A DNA stretch of 64,000 nucleotides from Mercenaria mercenaria (taxonomy: Eukaryota > Mollusca > Bivalvia > Venerida > Veneridae): NCBI RefSeq assembly GCF_021730395.1, contig NC_069368.1, forward strand, positions 60,393,501 through 60,457,500, written 5' to 3'. Below, one piece after another: positions 45,093 through 56,260 of this stretch. Each line of letters starts with the position of its first letter. Position 1 is the stretch's first letter. The notes below the pieces were generated by a model. It made no database searches and had not been told where the DNA came from. It saw only the letters and a list, made by a program, of their open reading frames with translations. A program made the translations under genes and the position numbers.

Positions 45093-46373
45093 ATGGCCTC
45101 CATTGGAAAAATTGAGCCTTTTGACAATTCAAGTGAAAATTGGACTTGCTATAAAGAAAGATTAGACCAGTATTTTATTGTCAATGAAGTAGACGATGGC
45201 AAACAGGTACCAGCTTTGCTATCTCTGATCGGTTCAAAAACGTACGGTACATTGCGGGATTTGTGTTCACCGGATTTACCCAAGGATAAAACTTATGCCG
45301 CACTCTGCAAATTGCTTTCAGAGCACTATAACCCTGAACCCCTGTTAATTGCGGAACGCTTTAGATTCTGGAAACGCGACCAGAGACCAGATGAGACTGT
45401 GAGTCAATTCAATGTCAGTCTCAGGAAACTCGCGGAACATTGTAAATTTGGAGGAAATCTTAATGATTGTTTAAGAGACAGATTTGTTTGTGGTTTAAAG
45501 ACCGAAAGTATCCAAAAGCGATTATTATCTGAAAAGGACCTAACCTACGAGAAAGCCATTGAATTAGCCACTGCAATGGAATGTGCACAGAAAGACGTTA
45601 AGGAGCTCCATGGAGCTACCCAATCTCTGGATAAACTGACATTAAGAAAGAAACAAATAGCAAAAACACAACCACAGGCACTAAAAAGGGAATCACCATG
45701 CTACAGATGTAACAGAACAAACCATAAACCTGACCAATGTAGATTCAAAGACGCTACCTGTAATAAGTGTGGACGGAAAGGACACATTTCCCCAGCGTGC
45801 AATCAGCAACAAAGACCTAGTCAACAGCAAAAGAAACAAAAGGGTAGAGCTAAGTTACATCAAGTGGAGGAGGAAGAGATTGATATAGATAGCTTGTTCA
45901 AACTAGATGAACATGACACCGGAACGAATAGGGAACCTATTTGGTTACAACCGATAGTAAATGGCAGAAAGGTCAGAATGGAATTAGATACTGGTTCGGG
46001 AGTTTCTATAATACCTATGGAGATGAAAGATACCTTGTTTCCAAATGACACGGTGCATGAATCAGACTTGAAATTGAAAACATACTCAAATGAAACCTTG
46101 TTACCAGAAGGTTATATAAAGTGCAAAGTTAATATCCACGGTCAAGAGAAGGATTTGAAGTTGTATGTAATGAGAAAAGGAAAAGTCCCTTTGTTTGGAA
46201 GAGAATGGTTGTACGCCCTAAAGTTAGACTGGACAGAAATATGGAACTTAAACCTAGACAGAGTTGCACAACTTAAGAACAAATACAAGGATGTATTTGA
46301 CAGAGACTTGGGTAAAGTGAAGAACTTTAAGGCTAAGTTGAAGTTAAAGCCAGAAGTACGCCAAAGTTTGTAA
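45093..46373 (+). other. LTR element: gag and protease region
   Basis: Fossil element part. A capsid-like region is followed by two CCHC zinc knuckles (CYRCNRTNHKPDQC and CNKCGRKGHISPAC, about 45700-45800) and a retropepsin-type aspartic protease motif (ELDTGSGVSIIP, near 45980-46015). Confidence 0.85.
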
Positions 46374-46384
46374 AGGCTAGAAGC

Positions 46385-49024
46385 GTGCCATTCGCTATGA
46401 AGCCACAGATTGAAGAAGAGTTAGATCGTCTTGTAAAAGATGGAGTTCTGGAGAAAGTCGATACAAGTGAATGGGCAACCCCTATAGTACCTGTTCCTAA
46501 GAAGGAAGGCATTAGGATCTGTGGGGACTTCAAAGTGACCATTAATCCATTGTTGGAAGTGGACCAACATCCCTTGCCTAAAATTGAAGACATATTTGCG
46601 TCACTAGGGAAAGGCAAATCATTTTCAAAGATTGATTTGAAAAATGCATACCTACAGGTTGAAGTAGATGAGGATAGCAAACAGTATCTGACAATTAGCA
46701 CACATAAAGGTCTTTTTCGATATAATCGTCTCGTATTTGGAATCGCATCAGCCCCAGCAATCTTTCAGAGATTGATTGAACAGGTTGTAGGAGATATTCC
46801 TAACGTAGAAGTGATATTAGATGACATGATAGTCACAGGACAGGATGACAATGAACACTTAGAAACACTCGAAAAAGTTCTGAGTCGGTTGAGTGAATAT
46901 GGGTTAAAAGTGAATGTCGAGAAATGTGCGTTCATGAATGACAAAGTGGTGTTCTGTGGCCATGAGATTACCAAAGATGGTCTCCACAAGACAACTGAGA
47001 AAATTAACGCGATAAAAGATGCACCGCCAATTAAAAATGTCAGAGATCTAAGATCATTCCTAGGACTTGTCCAGTATTACGCTAAGTTTTTGCCAAATTT
47101 GGCAACAGTGTTACATCCCCTGCATCAACTATTGACCAAGAATGCTAAATGGAAGTGGACCAAAGCGTGTCAAGATGCAGTTACCAAAGTGAAGGAGATG
47201 ATAACATCTGATCTAGTACTGATCAACTATGATCCTGATCTACCGATTATTCTCGCGTGCGACGCAAGCTCTTTCGGAATCGGAACAGTTCTCAGTCACA
47301 AGCTACCTAATGGTACAGAGCGACCGATAGCTTTTGCATCGCGTAGTCTCAATAAAGCTGAAAAGAACTATAGTCAAATTGACAAAGAAGCACTTAGCTT
47401 GATCTGGGGAATCAAGAAATTTAACTCTTACTTATACGGAAGAAGGTTTACTCTAGTGACAGACCACAAACCGTTATTGTCGATCTTTAGTCCCAGCAAA
47501 GGAATTAGCGCTACGACCGCAGCTAGATTACAACGATATGCTTTGTTTCTAAGTGGATACCAGTATGATATTGTTTACCGGTATACAAAGCAGCATGGAA
47601 ATTGTGACTCACTATCAAGGTTACCGCTTGAAACGTCAAATGCTCTAGAAGCTGATGAAACCGATGTCTTCTTTAGTAAACAGTTAGATACTTTACCTGT
47701 TAGTAGTGATCAAGTAGCGCTTGAAACAAAACGTGACAGGATTTTATCAAATGTACTTGAATATGTCGCGAAAGGAAAACCGATGAATAGTTATGAAATG
47801 TCGGCAGTGTATCAACCGTTCATGAACAGACAATCACAAATATCGGTTCACCAAGGATGCTTAATGTGGGGACTCAGAGTAATTATCCCTTATTCCTTGC
47901 GGAATTCTGTACTACAGGAGTTGCATTCTGGACATCTTGGAATTGTCAAGATGAAATCCTTGGCAAGAAGCTACGTCTGGTGGCCAGGAATCGATAAAGA
48001 TTTGGAGGGAATTGCTCAATCATGTTATGGGTGTCTCACAGCGAAGCCTAGTCCTCCTGAAGCTCCAATTCATCCCTGGGAATACCCGAATCAACCTTGG
48101 ACAAGAGTTCATGTGGATTTTGCTGGGCCATTTATGGGCCATATGTTTCTAGTAATTGTGGACTCATATTCCAAATGGCCGATTGTGAAGATCATGAACA
48201 AAACATCCACCAGTAAAACTATTGAGATATTACGAGCAACGTTTGCAGAATTTGGACTTTGTGATGAGTTAGTGAGTGATAATGGTCCTCAATTTTCTAG
48301 TGAGGAATTCAAGATTTTCATGAAACTTAATGAAATTAAGCATATTACTAGTGCTCCGTATCACCCTAAGACGAATGGACTCGCTGAACGTTTTGTTCAA
48401 AGTTTTAAACAGGCATTGAAATCCTCAACAAATGACGAAGGAACATTGCAAACAAAATTGTCTCGTTTCTTAATGAACTACCGGAATACTGAACATTCAA
48501 CTACTGGAGAAACGCCTGCCAAACTTATGTTAGGGCGCAATCTGACTACGCGTTTGGATAAAGATAAAATCAAACCCAGCTTAGAAGATCGTGTAAGCAA
48601 AAACCAAGCAAAAATGGTGCGTTCTAACGTAGAGCGAAATTTCGAGGTTCAGGACAGTGTTATGATTCGTGATTACCGTGACAAGCATGAGAAATGGATT
48701 CCAGGAGTAGTTAAAACCAAAACTGGTCCAGTGTCTTACAATGTGGAAATATATCCTGGAGTTACCTGGAGACGTCACGCAGATCAGCTCAGAGCCGCTA
48801 ATGTAACACCTGCAGGAAGCCCTGAAATTTTCGTTGATCCAGTGATTCCATCAACCCGGTCTAAATCATCAGTTGAAAGTGTTTCTCAGCCTGTGGAAAG
48901 TTCAGGTCCTACATCACCTCAGAAGGCGGAAGTTACGACAGCGAAACCGAAAGAACCGCCTCCTGTTGTCGAATTGAGGCGTTCTTCACGCACAGTTAAG
49001 AAACGTGTATTAATGGATCTATGA
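46385..49024 (+). other. LTR element: reverse transcriptase, RNase H, integrase
   Basis: Fossil element part. In order: reverse transcriptase (FSKIDLKNAYLQVEV, FGIASAPAIFQR, VILDDMIVTG), RNase H (LACDASSFGIGTVLSH, TDHKPLLSIF), integrase zinc-binding region (HLGIVKMKSLARSYVWWPGI ... CYGC) and core (VDFAGPF, SDNGPQFSSEEF, HPKTNGLAERFVQ), and a basic C-terminal tail. Confidence 0.9.
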
Positions 49025-49476
49025 AAATATCACGAGTGTTAATGGGGCATAATAATCCCCTTTGCGTGATATTGCTTAAGTGGATATAATGTGTTCAATT
49101 TTTTTTTTTTTTTTGTTTTTTTTTTGTTCTGTGTTGAACTTATATTCGTTTTGATTTGAAATTAAACTGTGTGGAGTAACACATACTTAATACAAAAAGA
49201 TATTTCAAACTTGGATTTTTATAGTTCTAGTCTGTGTTTTCTAGTCTTATTCATTTAAATGTTTGTATTGTTTTGTGTGACTATTGTTTAAGAGTAACAT
49301 TCTGTGACTAAATATTCATTTCACATTTAGAAGTTCAACATCATTATTATTCTTTATACTTATTCTCTGATTAAAAGTAATGTTGGTTTAAATTGTATGA
49401 ACATTTTAAACTCAGTCCACCCCTGTTTATTATTTCAAAAATGGAACTTGATAAATTTAATCTTAGTGTGGGGGTG

Positions 49477-49657
49477 TGTTATGTACTGGTACTCTGAAAC
49501 TCGTTACTGTCATATGTCGTATCAATATAAGGTTTGTGAAGTCATTGCGAAATTAAATGTTTACATAAAAACGTGTTGTTGAATTTCATCTTCAAACTAT
49601 TCCAGGGTTCATCCACTCAAATAGGGAATTATAATATAAAATAGTGTAAACATAACA
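49477..49657 (+). repeat. 3' LTR
   Basis: 181 bp, followed by the second copy of target duplication GTTAC at 49658-49662. Confidence 0.9.
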
Positions 49658-49662
49658 GTTAC

Positions 49663-51620
49663 CATCTTTCAGTTTCTAATTTTATCTCCACCCCATTGAC
49701 GCCACTTGCAAAAAAAAAACAAACAAAAAACGGTCACTCCATCCGACCTGTTTTTTTTATCAAGAGTTACTTCCTCTACCTTCACCGACGCCATTTGCAA
49801 AATAAAGCTGAGGTCACTCATTCTGACCTGTTTTTGTACCATCCAGAGTTACTTCCCTTACCTCCCTCGACACCATTTGCAAAATTAAGGGGAGGTCACT
49901 GACCTGATTTTTTATCATCAGTTGATTCCCCTACCGCCCCACGCCATTTGCAAAATAAAGGGGAGGCCATTCTTACCGACCTGTTTTTATATCCAGATTT
50001 ACTTCCCCTACCTCCCTTAACGCCATTTGCAAAATTAAGGGGAGGTCACTAAGACTTGCTTTTATATCCAGAGTTACTTCCCCTACCTCGACGCCATTTG
50101 CAAAATTAAGGGGAGGTCACTAACGGACCTGTTTTTTATATCCAGAGTTACTTCCCCTACCTCCCCGACGCCATTTGCAAAATTAAGGGGAGGTCACTCT
50201 AACGGACCTGTTTTTTATATCCAGAGTTACTTCCCCTACCTCCCTCGACGCCATTAGCAAAATTAAGGGGGGTCACTCTAACGGACCTACTTTTTATATC
50301 CAGAGTTACTTCCCCTACCTTCCTCGACGCCATTTGCAAAATTAATGGGAGGTCATTCTTATCGACCTGTTTTTTTATATCCAGAGCTACTTCCCCTACC
50401 TCCCTCGAGGCCATTTGCAAAATTAAGGGGAGGTCACTAACCGATCTGTTTTTATAATCCGAGTTACTTCCCCTTCCCCCCTCGACGCCATTTGCAAAAT
50501 TAAGGGGAGGTCACTAACGGACCTATTTTTTATATCCAGAGTTGCTTCCCCTACCTCCCTCGACGCCATTTGAAAAATTAAGGGGAGGCCATTCTTATCG
50601 ACCTGTTTTTTTTTATATCCAGAGTTACTTCCCCTACCTCCCTCGACGCCATTTGCAAAATTAAGGGGAGGTCACTCTAACGGGTCTGTTTTTATATCCA
50701 AAGTTACTTCCCCTACCTCCCTCGACGCCATTTGCAAAATAAAGGGGAGGTCATTTTAACGGACCTGTTTTTTATATCCAGTTACTTCCTCTACCTCCCT
50801 CGACGCAATTTGCAAAATTAAGGGGAGGCCATTCTTACCGACCTGTTTTTCATATCCAGAGTTACTTCCCCTACCTCCCTCGACGCCATTTGCGAAATTA
50901 TGGGGAGGTCACTCTAACCGATCTGTTTTTATCATCCAAAATTACTTCCCCTACTTCCCACGACGCCATTTGCAAAATAAAGGGCAGGTCATTCTAACGC
51001 ACCTGTTTATATCCAGAGTTACTTCCCCTACCTCCCTCGACGCCATTTGCAAAATTAAGGGGAGGCCATTCATACCGACCTGTTTTTATATCCAGAGTTA
51101 CTTCCCCTACCGCCCTCGAGGCCATTTGCAATATTAAGGGGAGGTCACTCTAGCGGACCTGTTTTTTATATCCAGAGTTTCTTCCCCTACCTCCCTCGAC
51201 GCTATTTGCAAAATTAAGGGGAGGTCTCTCTAACGGGTCTGTTTTTATATCCAAAGTTACTTCCCCTACCTCCCTCGACGCCATTTGCAAAATAAAGGGG
51301 AGGTCATTCTAACCGACCTGTTTTTTATATCCAGATTTACTTCCCCTACCGCCCTCGACGCCATTAGCAAAATTAAGGGGAGGTCACTCCAACCAACCTT
51401 TTTTATATTCAAAGTTACTTCCCCTACCTCCCTCGACGCCATTTGCAAAATTAAGAAGCTGTCACTCTAACCGACCTGTTTTTATATCCAGAGTTACTTC
51501 CTCTACCTCCCTCGATGCCATTTGCAAAATTAAGGGGAGGTCACTCTAACCGACCTGTTTTTTATATCAAGAGTTACTTCCCCTACCTCCCTCAACGCTA
51601 TTTGCAAAATTAAGGGGAGG
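49663..51620 (+). repeat. 79-bp satellite array, about 25 copies
   Basis: Unit of 79-80 bp with an invariant core CCATTTGCAAAATTAAGGGG then AGGTCACT, a middle ACCTGTTTTTTATATCCAGA, and GTTACTTCCCCTACCTCCCT then CGACG. Core positions include 50171, 50251, 50330 and so on to about 51597. Central copies are very similar and edge copies more diverged, as expected for a tandem array growing by unequal exchange. Confidence 0.9.
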
Positions 51621-52682
51621 TCTATAAATAAAAAATAAAAGAAGTCATTGTTAAGCATTTTATCACTGGTATTCAATTTATATATACGCTGACGAGACAT
51701 GATAACGCAACAAATGCATGCCTGAATACTACAAAAAATTGAATACAATGAGTATAGAGTGTTGAAATGTGTATGTGTTGAACATTTCAAGGTGATGCTT
51801 TTTGTGGGAAAAATATATTCAGTCATATGTTTGTTGCATTTTCATATCTGGTCGATATGAGCTTTTACTGCTATCTAGATAATGTATTTTAGCATTTATA
51901 AAATAATATTTCTCAGCCATCTTAGAAATATATTATAATAATCTTTATTCCATAAAAGATGTTATTGTGCAAGTATTTTATCACTAATAAATTTTAACTT
52001 GCATTACGCTTCTACCAGTCTTACGGGCCATCATTAAGCCAATCTGAGCTTTGAAGGTTACATAGATATTATGTTTTGCAGTTTATAAAAATAATATTTC
52101 TGATCTATTAATGAAAGATGACGATTTATATTACAAAGTTCTCACATGTCATTGTGTAAGTATTATGTCACTTGTATTTAATTTATACACACATTATGCT
52201 TCTATCAGTTACGGGCCATCATTCCACCGACCTGAGCTTTGAATGCTAGCTAGGTAAGATAATGGGAAAATAAACCATACTGTATATAAAAAATAAAACA
52301 TGCCACTTTTCAAGTATTTTTGCACCATTACGCACCATTTTGCTACATTACTGTACATTATTGTATTAATTCAGGCAGACCCGTGTTTTACCTTCCATTT
52401 CGATTAACTTCATATGTTGTCTTCGTTGATTGGCTTAAAATAAGTTTACGTCATTTGACATATGAGTTACTTCCTGGTGGAATTTCCAAATCTTCCAAAA
52501 TACTGACAGCTAATTCTGACATGTTGAACGTGTAGCGGTAAGTGTCATTTTAATGGACATATATATTTTGTGTGATTTTGTAATCTGCAATATTTCACTC
52601 ACTAAGTACTTAGTTAAGTTAATCATTTCCGTCTTCATTCGCACTCAAAATACTACGACCACAGACAGCGTAAATTATTAAA
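51621..52682. other. No recognisable gene
   Basis: AT-rich; a loose ~170-bp repetition (CATTGTTAAGCATTTTATCA / CATTGTGTAAGTATTATGTC, then ATTTAATTTATACACACATT-like text, and TACGGGCCATCATT twice) suggests two or three old tandem units between about 51650 and 52260. Confidence 0.4.
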
Positions 52683-52855
52683 GGTAAAAGGTAAAGGTAA
52701 GTTTTATTTACCGTCGCTTGGTGAAACAATTAACATAAGCTCTATAGAGCTATTCTGCGACCCTATATTAAGAACATTTAAAACCAATTATACCTCAAAC
52801 CCAGCAATTTGCTGGTACCCATTTACAGCTGGGTCGACTGAGGCAATTATTATAA
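52683..52855 (+). repeat. Older interspersed repeat, left half
   Basis: GGTAAAGGTAAGTTTTATTT ... CAGCTGGGTCGACTGAGGCA; continues after the foldback element at 55696 with AAAGTGCCTTGCCCAAGAAC and GGATTCAAACCAGGGGCC (T-arm-like). The two halves join exactly at TTATTATAA. Confidence 0.6.
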
Positions 52856-55695
52856 GAAAGTGTCTAGGGGTACGGATCCGTACCTCTAGAATCAGATTCT
52901 AGAGGTACGGATCCGTACCACTAGACAAGCCTGTTAGAGGTTTTCTAGGGGTACGGACCTCCGTTTTTCTAGAGATTAAGGGTCATTTATGTTTCAAATT
53001 TTGTTGAAAATGAAATAACAAATAAGACTTCAACAGTATTCACCTAAAACTTGGATCTAAATGGTTTACAGATAACAGCGTTCATCCGATTTGTTTCATT
53101 TTCTTTCGGAACGTAAATAAATGAGGAAAACCAAATAAATCACGAGGATTCGAACTGGCAGAAAAAAAAAGATACATTTAAGATTAAACAAAATAATGTT
53201 AAATATGTTGGGCAAAAACTATTTTAATTGATAATTAACCCCAAGTGTATTTATGCTTTTCACACATTTGGTAGCCGTTATACGAGATACAAGAGACTTT
53301 TTTACAAACAGTTTCTTTTACTTAATATCGCTTAATTTATTATTAAACAATCAGTTCCGTGCCGATTATCATTATAACTTGTTAAATAACAAAATAAATA
53401 GGTGCATATTATTATGCATATTTTTTTAATTTTTTTTTTTTGAATTTCAAATAGAATACACTTAAGGGATAGATTCATTCATTGATCTAGCTGTTATCAA
53501 CAGTTTATTTTACAACAAACTAGTCGGCATGGAACAGTGTATTCATTTGGAGTTTCTCGGATATTTAGGTTTTGAAAGAGAAGGTAAACAATCGAGTGAA
53601 TGCTGGTATCTGGACGATTCACAACCAGGTAAAAATAAGAAATTCTATTCCTTCATAAAACATAAGAAAACAGAAAATTGTGGTGTAGCACCTCTTAAGC
53701 ATGAGGGTCTAACATATACTGACCCTGCCACCAAGGCCAATATACTAAATAGGCAATTTGAGTCGGTCTTCTCAAAACCACAACCACTCAGTTTGAAGCA
53801 ACTCTGCAAAAAAGTTACTACAAACACTTCAGCACCCAACATGCCCATGATCTCCGTTACAGAAGAGGGTGTTGATAAACTCCTGCAGGGGCTCTCTCCA
53901 AACAAAGCCTCTGGCCCAGATGAACTCTCACCAAGAGTTCTAAAAGAGCTACACCACGAGATAGCGCCCATCCTTACAATTATATTTAGGTCATCCCTGG
54001 AAACTGGCTGTGTCCCGCCAGATTGGAGAAGTGCAGTTGTCGCCCCTGTTTATAAGAAAGGCCCGAAATCCAAGGCCAGTAACTACAGGCCAATATCTCT
54101 CACCTGCATAGCTTCCAAATTATTGGAACACATTCTAGTCTCCAACATCATGACACATTTTGACAATAATGACCTCTTAAGCCAGTACCAGCATGGCTTC
54201 AGATCTAAGCATAGCTGTGAATCACAACTGATCAGCTTTACACAAGAAGTTTACGACAACCTTGAGCAAGGTCAACAAACAGATGTAATAGTAATGGATT
54301 TTAGTAAAGCATTCGACAAGGTTGATCACAATAAATTGATATTTAAACTTAATGAGCTGGGTGTCCACCTCTGGTATCACAGTGGATAAAGTCATTTCTG
54401 AAGGGTCGAACCCAAAGAGTAGTTGTAGACGGCTGCACTTCTGACACCCTGCCTGTCCTGTCCGGTGTCCCTCAGGGATCCGTCCTAGGCCCTGTCTCTT
54501 TCTGGCTTACATTAATGACCTACCAGATTCTATTAGAAGTAAGGCAAGACTGTTTGCAGATGATACCATAGTATACCTTACAGTCAAGTCCTCATCTGAT
54601 GCCCAAACACTACAAAAAGATTTGTACGCCCTTGAAAAGTGGGAACAGGACTGGTCAATGGAATTCAATCCAGACAAGTGTGAGGTTTGCTGAAAATTTA
54701 CTCGCAAACGAAACCCTGTCATGTTTCCTTACCCCCTGCATGACAAGGAACTTAAAATCTACCGTTACCGCTAAATACTTAGGTGTTACACTAACTAAAG
54801 ACTTAAATGGTCTGAACATTTTTAATACTATTTCCTCTAAAGCAAAAAAACTCTCTTAAATTCATCAAAAAGAAATGTTCAGAAAAACAAAAAAAAAGGT
54901 CAAAGAGAAAGCCTTAACACCTATGTCCGTCCACAAACTCGAGTATTGCTCATCATCTGGCACCCTGGAAAAAGTCCCTCTCTTTACAAAGTCGAAAAAG
55001 TGCAAAGATCAGTGCACGGTTTTCTTTAACGACTATAACTATAAAAGCAATGTAACCCAGTGATTAACACCCTAAAACTGGCAACTTTAGAACAACGGCG
55101 CTACAATCTTCTCTCATCTATTTTTACAAATCCGAACAAATCTGTATGCGTCGACCATAACCATCTAACTCCGACCAGAAACCTGAACTACCTATTCCCA
55201 GTCACGTACTCAATCCCAACATGAATTCCTTCTTCCCCCGTACAATCAGACTATGGAATGGCCTTCCCCAATATGTACAGTCCAGCCCCAGCCTCAACAT
55301 ATTTGCTGAGCGGCTGGCCACGTACGTCGGCAGTAACTTCCTTCACTATGTTTTTAACTTAGCACTGTAGTAATTTTTATTCTTTGCACTAATGAGTTTT
55401 CTCATTTTTAACACTGCCCAGACAAGCGCCTTCCAGTCATAATCGTTAATGATTGTTGGAAGTATCATGTAGATGTAGATCTGTAAACCAATTGGATCCA
55501 AGTTTTAAGTGAAGACTTGTTAAGTCTTATTTGTTATTTCATTTTCAACAAAATTTAAGTTATAAATAACCCTAGATCTCTAGAAAAAGGAGGTCCGTAT
55601 CCCTAGAAAACCCCTAACAGGCTTGTCTAGAGGTACGGATCCGTACCTCTAGAATCTGATTCTAGAGATACGGATCCGTACCCCTAGACACTTCC
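52856..55695. mobile_element. Foldback (MULE-like) element, copy A, carrying a LINE
   Basis: A perfect 9-bp target duplication TTATTATAA (52847-52855 and 55696-55704) brackets inverted arms of about 210 bp. The left tip is GAAAGTGTCTAGGGG, and the right tip read in reverse is GGAAGTGTCTAGGGG. Each arm contains two copies of the self-complementary TACGGATCCGTA flanked by TCTAGA boxes. A ~970-bp core remains after removing the LINE (53613-55478), with no transposase. A 9-bp duplication plus long arms is typical of Mutator-type and foldback elements; that assignment is inference. Confidence 0.75.
53613..55478 (+). pseudogene. Broken LINE (CR1/Jockey group) inserted in foldback copy A
   Basis: Flanked by ATCTG on both sides (53608-53612, 55479-55483). 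5'-truncated: it starts within the linker before the reverse transcriptase. Visible: PNKASGPDELSPRVLKEL, SKASNYRPISLTCIASK, YQHGFRSKHSCESQ, DFSKAFDKVDHN (to ~54340); then, in other frames, [11 protein letters not shown] (~54460), RLFADD (~54550) and the C-terminal FPRTIRLWNGLP (~55235). At least four frame changes are needed. The tail is ATGTAGATGTAG, as in the LINE tail at 10336-10666. Confidence 0.85.
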
Positions 55696-55835
55696 TTATT
55701 ATAAAGTGCCTTGCCCAAGAACACACCGCAATGGGAGTAGCCAGGATTCAAACCAGGGGCCTTCACCTCCGCAGGAAAGTGTCTTAGCCCTCTCGACCAA
55801 TGCGTCCACCAAAGAGACTGTCCAATAATTTGAGT
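55696..55835 (+). repeat. Older interspersed repeat, right half
   Basis: Continuation of 52683-52855: AAAGTGCCTTGCCCAAGAAC, GGGAGTAGCCAGGATTCAAA, CCAGG and a CTCTCGACCAATGCGTCC end. tRNA-like features are weak. Confidence 0.6.
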
Positions 55836-55963
55836 AAATGTCACTTAATATTAAAATTTTAATAAAACATTTAGGGAAAGTCCAAACTAACTTAGGTGTG
55901 ATTAGTTGCAGTCCCATCATTGTAGCCGTACTCGCTTGGCTTGTCAGGATGACATTTATGATT

Positions 55964-56260
55964 GGATGTTTCTAGGGGTACGGATCCGTACCTCTAGATC
56001 TGACCCTCCCTATTCATTTGGAGTTCCTCGGTTATTTAGGTTTTGAAAGAAAAGGTAAACAATCGGGTGAACACTGGTATCTGTGAACCATTTAGATCCA
56101 AGTTTTAAGTGAACACTGGTTAAGTCTTATTTGTTATTTCATTTTCAACAAAATTTAAGATGTAAATAACCCTAAATCTCTAGAAAAAGAAGGTCCAAAC
56201 CCCTAGAAAACCCCTAACAGGCTTGTCTAGAGGTACGGATCCGTACCTCTAGAATTTGAT
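55964..56260. mobile_element. Foldback element, copy C, internally deleted
   Basis: Left tip GGATGTTTCTAGGGGTACGG and 25 further bases are joined directly to the right-hand internal region (TTCATTTGGAGTTCCTCGGT ...) and right arm. Most of the left arm and core are absent. It runs into copy B through a shared palindrome at about 56225-56290. Confidence 0.6.

Larger units (their letters stand above)
44653..49657 (+). mobile_element. Ty3/gypsy LTR retrotransposon, looks nearly whole and young
   Basis: Two 181-bp LTRs (44653-44833 and 49477-49657) start TGTTATGTACTGG and end AAACATAACA. By eye they differ at about one position, which implies a recent insertion. A 5-bp target duplication GTTAC flanks it (44648-44652, 49658-49662). 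A primer-binding-like ATTGGCGACGAGGATTAAC follows the 5' LTR, and a G-rich tract (GTGTGGGGGTG) precedes the 3' LTR. Internal parts are gag-protease and then reverse transcriptase-RNase H-integrase, the Ty3/gypsy order. It looks whole or has about one break; members of this group are known to use a frame change between gag and pol. It resembles K02A2.6-like polyproteins of invertebrate gypsy elements. No envelope gene seen. Confidence 0.9.

Noticed and set aside
49663-51620. CRISPR-like array
   Set aside because: The whole 79-bp unit repeats, with no unique spacers, in a eukaryotic context; it is a satellite.
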